Shown here in pieces: positions 1 through 7,723 of a stretch of 13,032 nt of DNA. Source of the stretch: Streptomyces rubradiris (GTDB lineage: Bacteria > Actinomycetota > Actinomycetes > Streptomycetales > Streptomycetaceae). The notes under the pieces were generated by a model. That model was not told the origin of the DNA. It worked only from the letters and a program-made list of their open reading frames with translations, and did no database searches. The position numbers and the translations under genes are program-made. Location of the stretch: assembly GCF_016860525.1 (NCBI RefSeq), contig NZ_BNEA01000012.1:1-13032 (forward strand), written 5' to 3'. The number at the start of each line of letters is the position of its first letter. Position 1 is the first letter of the stretch.

Positions 1-1
1 T

Positions 2-2497
2 TTGGACTGGTTCCGCGGTGAGTTCCGGCTCGCCGCGTCGGACCGGGTCGCCGCGGTCACCCGGGTGAACTTCGACCCTTCGCTGCGGGAACTGCTCGGT
101 GTGCTCGGCGCCGGCGGTGTGCTGTCGCTGCCGCCCGTCGACGCGCAGCTCGACCTCGCGGCGCTGGCCGGCCACCTGGTGGACAGCGACCCGACGGCGG
201 TGTTCCTCGTCCCGTCCGTCGCGGCCCGGCTGGCCGGGGAGCCGCGGCTGGCGGCGGCCGGACTGCCAGGGCTGCGGCTGGTCTTCTTCGCCGGGGAGGT
301 GCTCGGCCGGCGGGTGGTCGAGCAGTGGGCCGCCGTCGCGCCCGGCGCGGAGATCGTGAACCTGTACGGCCAGACCGAGGCGACGCTCGCCCAGCTGTTC
401 CGGCGCGACGTCCAGCGTCTCGACGGCGGCGACGCCCGGTCGATACCCGTGGGGGTGCCGCGTCCCGGCGTCGAGGTGGCCCTGCGCGATGTCGACGAGA
501 CCGGGGTCGGCGAGGTGCTCGTGACGTCGGCGGCGCCGGCGCTGGGGCTGCTGCGGGCCGGCACCGGCGACCGGCACCGGACGGAGCCGTTCCCTGTCCC
601 GTTGCCGACCGGCGACCTCGGCCGGCGGGCCGGTGACGGCGCTCTGGTGATCGTGGGCCGCAGCGGCAACGACCTGAAGTTCGGTGGCCGACGGGTCTCT
701 TTCCAGCCCCTGATCGACGACATCGAGGCGCTGCCCGGGGTGCGGCAGTGCGTGGCCGTCGACCACGGGGGCCCGCATCTGTTCGTCGCGACGGTGGCGG
801 GTGAGGCCCCCGCCGAGGAGACGCTGCGGGCCGCCGTCCACGACCTGGGCCGCCGCCGGGGCCTGCCGCGGTTCACCCTGCACGTACGGGGGGACCTGCC
901 GATGCTGCGTAGCGGCAAGGTGGACCGGCGGGCGCTGCTGGCGTCCCTGGACCGGGTCGCCGTCGCGGCGTCCGAGGGTCCCGCCGGGCATGAGGTCGAG
1001 CGGCAGTTGCACGCCCTGCTCGGCACCGACGAGGCCACCCCGGGCCTGGTGGACGCCGGTGTCTCGTCGTTGGAGATGCTCGCGGCCATGTCGGCCGTGC
1101 ACCGCGTCCACGGGGTGCGGCTGACCGTCGCGGAGGCCTTCCGGCTGCGCGATGTGCCGTCCCTGGCCCGGGAGATCGAGCGCAGGCGCCGTCCGGCCGG
1201 CTCCGTCGGGGCCGGGCCTGGCCGTCGGGCCGTGAGGCCGGCGGCGGACCGCTACCCGCTGTCCTCCCGCCAGCTGGCCTACCTGTGGATCTGTATGTCG
1301 GACGGCAACGCCAACTGGTGCAATATCTCCCGGGAGATCCCTGTCGCACGGCGGCTGTCCGGGGCGGCGCTCGCCGAGGCGCTGCGGCCGCTGTTCGACC
1401 GGCACGACGTGCTGGGGCTGGCGCTGACCGCCGACTGGAAGCAGCAGACCTGGACGGCGCCGGCGGACCTGTCGTGTGCGGTCCGGGTCGTGGACACCGA
1501 TGCGGAGACGGAGGCGCCGGCCTTCCGCGGGCGTGTGCAGGCCGTCCGTGCGGCGCTGGTGTCCGAGCTGATCGACCCCGAGGTGGCGCCGCCGATCAGG
1601 GTCGCGCTCGTCCGGGGGAGCAACGGCGGTTCGGTCGTCCTGGTCGCGCACCATTTGTTCGTGGACGGGCTGGGCCTGGACGTGCTGGCCCAGGAGCTGC
1701 GGGCGGTGCTGTCCGGCCGCGGGCTGGAGCCCGTCGCGGACGGGGACGACGGCGGCTACCGGGCGTTCTGTCTCGCGACCGCCCGCAAGGAGGAGCCGGG
1801 CGAGGCCGCTGTGTACTGGCGGAAACTGCTGGACGGCGTCACGCAGGTGGAACTGCCCGAAGCCGGCGGGTCCGACGGGGCGCAGGGTGAGCTGCTGTCG
1901 CTGCCCCTGGGCGTCGTGTGCACGCGTCAGGTGCACGCGGCCGCCCAGGAGTGGGGCGTCTCCGCGTTCGCCGTCGTGCTGGCCGGTTTCGAGCGGGCGG
2001 TCGCCGCGGTCTTCGGTCTGGACCGGCCGCCCGTCATCGTGATGAGCCAGAACCGCGGCGAGAGCGATGCCGCCGTCGTCGGGAACTTCACCACGAGCCT
2101 GATCGTGCGGGGTCCGGGCGTACCGTCGCTGCGGGACAACGTCGGCACCATGGCGCGTCAGCTGGCCGACGGTACGCGGTACGGGGACTGGGAGTTCGAT
2201 CAGCGGGTCGCCGAGCTGGGGCTGGGCGGCACCGACCGTTTTCCGCTGTCCACGGTCCTGTTCAACCAGCGGCCGATGCCGCGGGATCTGCGTGCCCGCG
2301 ACCTCGGGGACTGGCGTCCGAGGGCGCTCGGCCGTGCGCTGCGCTACCAGTTGCAGGGGGAGTTACAGATGTCCGGGCCCGAGATGGTCATGACGTACTA
2401 CTACCGCAGGGGAATCGCCGGCGACGGTGTGATCGGGCGCGTGCACCGCGGGCTGGTGCGGGTCCTGTGTACGGGCGGGGAGGCGTCCCGTGACTGA
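2..2497 (+). CDS. NRPS, 5'-truncated: adenylation (partial) - carrier - condensation
   Basis: This is a non-ribosomal peptide synthetase subunit that activates an acyl or amino acid unit, tethers it and passes it on. The reading frame is open from the window edge, so the true start and core motifs A1-A3 lie upstream; the TTG at position 2 is not the start. Numbering from that codon, the adenylation domain (about 1-315) shows an A4-like FDPS (D25), YGQTEA (from Y122), TGD (D205) and the A10 lysine K306. A carrier domain follows, with GVSSL and Ser356 as the probable phosphopantetheine site. A complete condensation domain (about 415-825) carries an intact HHLFVDG motif (H550, H551, D555). The pocket reads roughly D-P-R-F-F-A-L-L-A-K, which matches no code I know. 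The A8 loop (GRSGNDLKFGGRR) is non-canonical, so the substrate is unknown. Codon 788 is TTA. The gene overlaps the next NRPS by 8 nt. The domain calls are secure; the substrate is not. Confidence 0.93.
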   Translation: MDWFRGEFRLAASDRVAAVTRVNFDPSLRELLGVLGAGGVLSLPPVDAQLDLAALAGHLVDSDPTAVFLVPSVAARLAGEPRLAAAGLPGLRLVFFAGEVLGRRVVEQWAAVAPGAEIVNLYGQTEATLAQLFRRDVQRLDGGDARSIPVGVPRPGVEVALRDVDETGVGEVLVTSAAPALGLLRAGTGDRHRTEPFPVPLPTGDLGRRAGDGALVIVGRSGNDLKFGGRRVSFQPLIDDIEALPGVRQCVAVDHGGPHLFVATVAGEAPAEETLRAAVHDLGRRRGLPRFTLHVRGDLPMLRSGKVDRRALLASLDRVAVAASEGPAGHEVERQLHALLGTDEATPGLVDAGVSSLEMLAAMSAVHRVHGVRLTVAEAFRLRDVPSLAREIERRRRPAGSVGAGPGRRAVRPAADRYPLSSRQLAYLWICMSDGNANWCNISREIPVARRLSGAALAEALRPLFDRHDVLGLALTADWKQQTWTAPADLSCAVRVVDTDAETEAPAFRGRVQAVRAALVSELIDPEVAPPIRVALVRGSNGGSVVLVAHHLFVDGLGLDVLAQELRAVLSGRGLEPVADGDDGGYRAFCLATARKEEPGEAAVYWRKLLDGVTQVELPEAGGSDGAQGELLSLPLGVVCTRQVHAAAQEWGVSAFAVVLAGFERAVAAVFGLDRPPVIVMSQNRGESDAAVVGNFTTSLIVRGPGVPSLRDNVGTMARQLADGTRYGDWEFDQRVAELGLGGTDRFPLSTVLFNQRPMPRDLRARDLGDWRPRALGRALRYQLQGELQMSGPEMVMTYYYRRGIAGDGVIGRVHRGLVRVLCTGGEASRD
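2477..2483 (+). promoter_or_regulatory. Shine-Dalgarno site for the Cy-A-PCP-TE synthetase
   Basis: GGGGAGG lies six nt before the GTG at 2490, inside the end of the upstream NRPS gene. It fixes the GTG as the start and suggests translational coupling of the two synthetases across their 8-nt overlap (GTGACTGA). Confidence 0.75.
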
Positions 2498-5400
2498 ACG
2501 CGCCGAGAGGACGGCGGTGCCGGCCGCGCACCCGCCCCAGGTGCCGGATCACGCGTTCGGCCCGTTGCAGCGCGCCTACCTGGTCGGCGATCAGGACGGG
2601 CTCGAGCTGCGCGGCCCGGCCCGCTACTACGTCGCCTGCGAGATGCGGGTGTCGGCCGTGGACGGCGTCCAACGGCGTCTGGACCGGCTGGTCCGGGAGA
2701 ACCCGGTCCTGCGCATCCGGGTCGGGGACGGTCTCGAGCTGACGCCGGTCGCCGAGGACGCGGTCGTCCCGGTCACCGTGGTGGACGCGTCCGAAGCCGC
2801 TTTCGACACCGTCGACCGCGGGGTCCGCGAGGAGTTCTGCGCGGATGCGTTCGCCTTCGACGGGTGGCCCCAGGTGCGGGTCACGGTGGTGCGCTCGGCG
2901 CGGCGGGCGCGGATCCACCTCGTCTACTCGCTGTGGCTGATGGACGCCGCGTCCCTCGCCCGGTTCCTGGAGGGGCTGGTGGACGACGCCGGTGCCGCGG
3001 TCGCCGGCCCCGGGCCGGTGCCGCCGTCGGCGCGGCGGCGGGAGCGCGACGAACGGTACTGGCGTGAGGTGGCGCCGGCGCTGCCGGAGGCCGCCGAGGC
3101 GCCGCTGCGGCCGGACTGGCGGCACGCGGGCCGGTGCGTGGCGCACCGGATGCTGCACCTGGAGCGGCCTACCGCGGAGACGATCACCGAGCAGGCCAAG
3201 CGGCACGGCCTGACCGTTCCGATGGTGCTGCTGACGGTGTACGGGATGCTGTTGGGCGCCGTCGGCGGCGGCCGGCCGCACACCCTCACCCTGGTGCGTT
3301 CGCAGCAGGACCCGCAGGCCGGTCACGGCCGGCTGGGCAACCACGGCGCCTCCTTCCCGGTGGCGATGCCGGCGGCCGAGGGGCGCGACTTCGTCTCGCT
3401 CGCGCGGGAGGTGCAGGGCCGCGTGCTGGAACTGTCGCTGCGTTCCTCGCTCAGCGGGCCCGAGATCACCCGTCTGGCCGGTCCGGCCGCCGACCGGCGC
3501 CGGCTGCTGTACCCGTTCGCGTTCACCGCGACCGAGGTCGACACGCCGCGGGAGGCGGCGCTCGGTCTGCGGCGGGACTGGGATGCCGCGCAACTGCGCG
3601 TGCCGCAGGTCCTGTTGGACCATCAGGTCGTCGTGGACCGCGACGGCACCGTCCGTCTGGGTTTCGACTGGCGCACCGACGCCTTCGACGAAGGCTTCCC
3701 CGACGACTTCGTCGAGCAGTACGCCCGTGAGGTCGAGCGGCTGGCGGCCGACGGGGCCGACTGGACCGTGCCGGCCGGGCGTGCCCGGCCGGCCGCCGCC
3801 CGGGTCCGCCCCGTGGAGGGCCGGCGGGCGACGTTGCAGCAGCGGGTGCTGGCGACCGTCGGGCAGACGCCCGACGCGCCGGCGGTCCGGGACGAGGAGG
3901 GGGTGCTGACCTACGCGGCTCTGGCCGACGCCGCCGCCGAGGTCGCGCGGCGCCTGGTGGCCGCCGGTGCCGCCGTCGGCGACCACGTCGCGGTCCACCT
4001 GCCGCGCGGTCGCGGCCAGGTCGTGGCGATCCTCGGCGCGTTGCTCGCCGGCTGTGTGTACGTCCCGCTGGACTGGGGACTGCCCCCGGGCCGGCTCGAC
4101 CGGATCACCCGTCAGGCCCGGCTGGGTTTCGCGGTGACCGGGGACGCAGGGCACGCCGCCGACGCGTGGCGGCGGCGCGGGGTGCGGACGGTGGCCGTGC
4201 CGGCGAAGGCCCCCAGGGAGCGCCGGCTGCCGGACCGCGGCGCGCCCGACACCGCCTACGTGATTTTCACGTCCGGGTCGACGGGCGAGCCGAAGGGCGT
4301 GGTCATCGGGCACGACGCGGTGCTGAACACCATCGACGAGATCAACGCCCTGATCAAGCTGGGGCCCGCCGACAGCGTGCTGTCGGTGTCCTCGATCGGC
4401 TTCGACCTGTCGGTGTACGACATCTTCGGGCCGCTGCTCGTGGGCGCCGCGGTGGTCATGCTGCCGGAGGACACCGCCCGTACCCCGTCGGTGTGGACGA
4501 GGATGGTCACCGAGCACTCGGTGACCGTCTGGAACTCGGCGCCGGCGCTGGCCGCGCTGCTCGCGGAGGAGGGCGGTGCCCTTCCGTCGATCCGCTCCTA
4601 CATGCTCAGCGGGGACTGGATCCCGCTGGACCTGCCCGCCGCGCTGGAGCGGCTGTCGGCCGGGGCGGAGGTGATCAGTCTGGGCGGCGCGACCGAGGGG
4701 TCGATCTGGTCGATCTACCACCGGATCACGCCGGCCGACCGCACCGGCCGGTCGATCCCGTACGGCAGGCCGCTGGCCGGGCAGGACATCCTGGTGCTGG
4801 ACGAGCGGGGCGGTGTGTGCCGGGACTGGCACATCGGTGAGATCCACATCGCGGGCCGCGGTGTCGCGCACGGGTACCTGAACGATCCGGAGCGGACCGC
4901 GGAGGCGTTCTTCGACGACCCGGAGCACGGCTGGATCTACCGTACCGGCGACCGCGGGCGCCGCGGCCCGGACGGTGTCGTCGAGCTGCTGGGCCGCATC
5001 GACAGCCAGGTCAAGGTCAACGGCTACCGGGTCGAGCTGGGCGAGATCGAGTCACTGCTGAACGCCATGGACCACGTGCGCCGGAGCGCCGCGTGCGTCC
5101 CGCCGGACGGCGGCGGTGTCCTCGCCTATGTCACGCTCGCCGCCGGCGCCCCCGCCGACTGGCGTGAGCGCAGCATCGCCGCTCTGCGCGAGGAACTGCC
5201 GTCGTACATGGTCCCGTACGCGCTCGTCGACCTCGACGAGATCCCGCTGACCGCCAACGGCAAGGTCGACCACCGCCGGCTGCGCACGGCGGCGACGCCG
5301 CCTGCGACGCCGCCTGCGGCGCCGGCCGGGGCCGCCGGTCCGGCCCGGGGGCCGCACGCCCAGGAGGTGGCGGCCTGCTGGACCGAGATCCTCGGCCGGG

Positions 5401-6293
5401 CGCCGGGAACGGAAGGGTTCTTCGAGGCCGGTGGCAGCTCCCTCGACTCGATCCGGCTGCTGTCGCTGGTGCGCAGCAGGTTCGGGTACGACATCGCGTT
5501 CGGGCAGTTCCTCGCCGATCCGACGGTGGCCGGGCTGGCGCGGCTGTGCGCGGCCGGACGCGGGCCGCGGAGCGAGGCGGTGTGGAGCTTCGCCCCGCGA
5601 GCGGTGGCGAATCCGCGCGGCAGGGTGGTCTTCTTCCCGCCCGTCGGCGGAGGTGTCGCCTGCTACGCCGGGCTGATCCGGAACCTGCCGGGCGACCTCG
5701 ACGTCCATGTGCTCGGCTTCGACCGGCCTTTCGATACGCCCGTCTCCGCGGATGCCGGCATGGCCTTCGCGGCGGACCTGTGCCTGCGCCACCTGGCGGG
5801 GCGGTTCGACGGCCCAAAGGTGCCGTGCGTCCTGGTCGGCTGGTCGTTCGGCGGCGCGCTCGCCGTGGAGGCGGCGCGGGCGGCGGCGTACCCGGTCAGC
5901 CGGGTCGTCGTGCTCGACACCCCGGTGTCGGCGGCGGCACGCCACTGCGAGGACTTCGACGCGGCGATGGTGTCCGGGTTCGTCGACGACATCCGGCAGG
6001 CGGGCGGTGTCGTGGTCTCGGAGCAGGACGTGCACACCGACCCGGTGCTGCGCCGGAGGTTCGAGGTGTACCGGCAGAACAAGCTGCTGCTGCGCGACTG
6101 GCGGCCGGCCCCGGTAGGGGTACCGGTCGTCCAGTTCCGCGCGAGTGACGGGCCGGCCGAACCGGACCCGGACGCCTGGCGGGAATGGGCGCCGGCGGTG
6201 CGCACCGTCGCGCTGAGCGGTGGGCACTTCGACGTGTTCGCGGCGCAGAACCTGCGGCACGTACAGGACGAGATCGAAGGCGGATGGCAGTGA
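2490..6293 (+). CDS. NRPS: heterocyclization (Cy) - adenylation (Cys) - carrier - thioesterase
   Basis: This is a 1267-aa terminating NRPS module. The Cy domain (about 20-430) is recognised by the PQVLLDHQV motif (P372-V380). Its catalytic DxxxxDxxS motif reads SLWLMDAAS, so the first Asp is Ser147 while D152 and S155 remain. The adenylation domain (about 440-935) has TSGSTGEPKG (594-603), FDLSVYDIF (D639), a canonical GRIDSQVKVNGYR loop and K925. Its pocket reads D-L-Y-N-M-S-L-I-W-K, one conservative change from the known cysteine code DLYNLSLIWK. An Ala/Pro linker with a short repeat leads to the carrier (GGSSL, Ser984). The type I thioesterase (about 1030-1267) has GWSFGG (S1119), D1143 and H1246 as its apparent triad. 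The GTG start is set by GGGGAGG six nt upstream and by the 8-nt overlap with the first NRPS. I infer that it adds cysteine, cyclises it to a thiazoline and releases the product. Confidence 0.95.
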   Translation: MTERAERTAVPAAHPPQVPDHAFGPLQRAYLVGDQDGLELRGPARYYVACEMRVSAVDGVQRRLDRLVRENPVLRIRVGDGLELTPVAEDAVVPVTVVDASEAAFDTVDRGVREEFCADAFAFDGWPQVRVTVVRSARRARIHLVYSLWLMDAASLARFLEGLVDDAGAAVAGPGPVPPSARRRERDERYWREVAPALPEAAEAPLRPDWRHAGRCVAHRMLHLERPTAETITEQAKRHGLTVPMVLLTVYGMLLGAVGGGRPHTLTLVRSQQDPQAGHGRLGNHGASFPVAMPAAEGRDFVSLAREVQGRVLELSLRSSLSGPEITRLAGPAADRRRLLYPFAFTATEVDTPREAALGLRRDWDAAQLRVPQVLLDHQVVVDRDGTVRLGFDWRTDAFDEGFPDDFVEQYAREVERLAADGADWTVPAGRARPAAARVRPVEGRRATLQQRVLATVGQTPDAPAVRDEEGVLTYAALADAAAEVARRLVAAGAAVGDHVAVHLPRGRGQVVAILGALLAGCVYVPLDWGLPPGRLDRITRQARLGFAVTGDAGHAADAWRRRGVRTVAVPAKAPRERRLPDRGAPDTAYVIFTSGSTGEPKGVVIGHDAVLNTIDEINALIKLGPADSVLSVSSIGFDLSVYDIFGPLLVGAAVVMLPEDTARTPSVWTRMVTEHSVTVWNSAPALAALLAEEGGALPSIRSYMLSGDWIPLDLPAALERLSAGAEVISLGGATEGSIWSIYHRITPADRTGRSIPYGRPLAGQDILVLDERGGVCRDWHIGEIHIAGRGVAHGYLNDPERTAEAFFDDPEHGWIYRTGDRGRRGPDGVVELLGRIDSQVKVNGYRVELGEIESLLNAMDHVRRSAACVPPDGGGVLAYVTLAAGAPADWRERSIAALREELPSYMVPYALVDLDEIPLTANGKVDHRRLRTAATPPATPPAAPAGAAGPARGPHAQEVAACWTEILGRAPGTEGFFEAGGSSLDSIRLLSLVRSRFGYDIAFGQFLADPTVAGLARLCAAGRGPRSEAVWSFAPRAVANPRGRVVFFPPVGGGVACYAGLIRNLPGDLDVHVLGFDRPFDTPVSADAGMAFAADLCLRHLAGRFDGPKVPCVLVGWSFGGALAVEAARAAAYPVSRVVVLDTPVSAAARHCEDFDAAMVSGFVDDIRQAGGVVVSEQDVHTDPVLRRRFEVYRQNKLLLRDWRPAPVGVPVVQFRASDGPAEPDPDAWREWAPAVRTVALSGGHFDVFAAQNLRHVQDEIEGGWQ
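5292..5324 (+). repeat. Short 12-bp tandem repeat in the A-PCP linker
   Basis: GCGACGCCGCCT occurs twice in a row (5292-5303 and 5304-5315), followed by a diverged third partial copy (GCGGCGCCG). It encodes a TPPATPPAAPA stretch, typical of a flexible Ala/Pro interdomain linker, between the adenylation domain and the carrier. It is in frame and probably varies by slippage without harming the protein. Confidence 0.7.
6276..6280 (+). promoter_or_regulatory. Shine-Dalgarno site that decides the carrier-protein start
   Basis: GAAGG lies nine nt before the GTG at 6290 but only three nt before the in-frame ATG at 6284. The spacing, together with the GTGA stop/start overlap with the upstream NRPS, favours GTG 6290 as the start. 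Confidence 0.55.
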
Positions 6294-6538
6294 GCGAACC
6301 AGAGGTGATCGACGCGATCGTCGAACAGCTGCGTCGGCAGGGCTACGGGATCGGGCCCGACGAGTACGAGGCGGACCTCATCGGCGCGGGGGTCGGCTCG
6401 CTGGTCATGGTCCGGCTGCTGTCCGTCCTGGAGGAGGAGTTCGATGTGGAGTTCGCCGTCGCCAGGATCTTCGGCGAGCCGGTGACCGTCGCGCGGCTGG
6501 CCGCGGAGATCCTCTCGCGGCACGCGGTCGGGAGGTGA
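6290..6538 (+). CDS. Free-standing acyl/peptidyl carrier protein
   Basis: This is a small carrier protein of 82 aa, the usual size for a discrete ACP or PCP. The motif GAGVGSLVMVRLLSVLEEEFDVEF contains the expected GxxSL signature, and Ser37 should take the phosphopantetheine arm. The acidic helix II (LLSVLEEEFDVEF) and the final VARLAAEIL helix fit the four-helix fold. I chose GTG 6290 because it forms a GTGA overlap with the stop of the Cy-A-PCP-TE gene and has a GAAGG nine nt upstream. ATG 6284 in the same frame (two residues longer) is the alternative. The oxidative enzyme gene follows seven nt later. Inference: it holds a substrate for the flavoenzyme or dioxygenase encoded just downstream, separately from the two NRPS modules. 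The sequence does not tell what loads it. Confidence 0.9.
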   Translation: MSEPEVIDAIVEQLRRQGYGIGPDEYEADLIGAGVGSLVMVRLLSVLEEEFDVEFAVARIFGEPVTVARLAAEILSRHAVGR

Positions 6539-6545
6539 GGCCGGC

Positions 6546-7679
6546 GTGACGGCGACCGGATTCTCGACGCTGGTGGAGCAGGCCCGGGGCATCGCCGAAC
6601 TGGCGGGGCGGCGGGCCGGGAAGGCGGAGGCCGCCCGCACGCCCGACGCCGATGTCATCGCAGCGCTCGTCGCCGCCGGTGCCGCCCGTCATTTCGTGCC
6701 GGCATCGCTCGGCGGCTCCGGCGGGACGTTCGCGGAACTGAAGCAGGCGGCCGTGGTCATCGGCGCGGAGTGCCCGGCGACGGCCTGGTGCGCGGTGGTG
6801 GCCGGGCTGATGACCCGCGCGGCGAACCACCTGCCGCCGGCCGGGCAGCGGCAGCTGTGGGCGGGCGGGCCCGACGTGCTCATCGCCGGCGGCGTGACGC
6901 CCCGGGGCACCGCCACCGCGGTGGCGGGCGGCTGGCTGCTGTCCGGGGCCTGGCCGGCGGTGTCCTCCTCGGAGCGGGCCGACTGGATCCTCCTGGTCGC
7001 CGCCGTGCGGGGGGAGGGCGGTCCCGGGCAGCGGGTCTGCCTGGTGCCGCGCGCCTCGGTCCTCGTCGAACGGACCTGGGACGACGTCGGGATGCAGGCC
7101 ACCGGCAGCCACACGGTGGTCGCCGAGCAGGTCTTCGTCCCGGACCCGATGACCTTCCCCGCCGGCCTCCTCACCGAGACGGACGCCCCGCGGCCGGGGC
7201 CGGACGGCCGGCCGGTACCGCTGCCGGCCGTGAACACCTTCCTGTTCTGCCTGCCGATGCTCGGCGCCGCCCACGGCGCGCTGCGGTACTGGCGGCGGCT
7301 GACCGGCGCGAAACTGCGGGGGCGGGCGGATGTGTACGACCCGGTGGTCGCCCACCTCGCGGATGTGTTCGCGCGCAGCTCCGGCGAGATCGACGCGGCC
7401 GAACTGCTCCTCGACCGCGTCGCGCGGGTCGTCGACACCGCGCCGGCCGTGACCCGCTCGGACGTGGCGCGCCACCAGCGGGACTGTGCCCTCGCCGCCG
7501 AGCTGCTGGTGCGCGCGGTGGACCGCCTCATGCGGGCCTCCGGCACCGCCGGACACAGCACCGGTTCGGTCCTGCAGCGGTTGTGGCGCGACCTGCACAC
7601 CGCGAGCTCCCACGCGACGCTCCAGTTCGGCACGGCCGCGGCCGGCTACGCCCGGGCGGAGCTGATCGGCGCCGGCTGA
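6546..7679 (+). CDS. Acyl-CoA dehydrogenase-fold flavoenzyme, HsaA-like monooxygenase type
   Basis: This 377-aa protein has the acyl-CoA dehydrogenase fold with the type 2 C-terminal domain, as in HsaA-like two-component flavin monooxygenases (class D). Visible family landmarks are an N-terminal helical region ending in FVPASLGGSGGTFAEL, then ECPATAWCAVV, GGWLLSGAWPAVSSSERADWILL, and WDDVGMQATGSHTVVAEQVFVPDP (the beta domain), followed by an all-alpha C-terminal domain. Members of this family use reduced flavin supplied by a separate reductase to hydroxylate aromatics or amines. Relatives in natural-product clusters also act as dehydrogenases on carrier-bound aminoacyl groups. No reductase gene is in the window. 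The GTG start sits seven nt after the carrier protein stop, with GGAGGTGAGG just upstream. Position next to a discrete carrier suggests a carrier-bound substrate (inference). Whether it hydroxylates or desaturates cannot be read from the sequence. Confidence 0.87.
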   Translation: MTATGFSTLVEQARGIAELAGRRAGKAEAARTPDADVIAALVAAGAARHFVPASLGGSGGTFAELKQAAVVIGAECPATAWCAVVAGLMTRAANHLPPAGQRQLWAGGPDVLIAGGVTPRGTATAVAGGWLLSGAWPAVSSSERADWILLVAAVRGEGGPGQRVCLVPRASVLVERTWDDVGMQATGSHTVVAEQVFVPDPMTFPAGLLTETDAPRPGPDGRPVPLPAVNTFLFCLPMLGAAHGALRYWRRLTGAKLRGRADVYDPVVAHLADVFARSSGEIDAAELLLDRVARVVDTAPAVTRSDVARHQRDCALAAELLVRAVDRLMRASGTAGHSTGSVLQRLWRDLHTASSHATLQFGTAAAGYARAELIGAG

Positions 7680-7723
7680 GCCGCGCCCGGCGCCCCGTCA
7701 CCGACCTGCGAGGAGACAGGACC

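Noticed and set aside
2388..4928. Very long open frame on the minus strand opposite the NRPS genes
   Set aside because: It is rich in Arg, Pro, Gly and His with no recognisable domain. It lies antisense to strong NRPS motifs and arises because stop codons are rare in GC-rich DNA.
3790..5330. Idea that the cluster is a holomycin-type dithiolopyrrolone cluster
   Set aside because: The Cy-A(Cys)-PCP unit and an acyl-CoA-dehydrogenase-like gene are shared themes. However, no dithiol oxidase, decarboxylase, globin or acyltransferase gene is present, and a second NRPS module and a TauD enzyme are.
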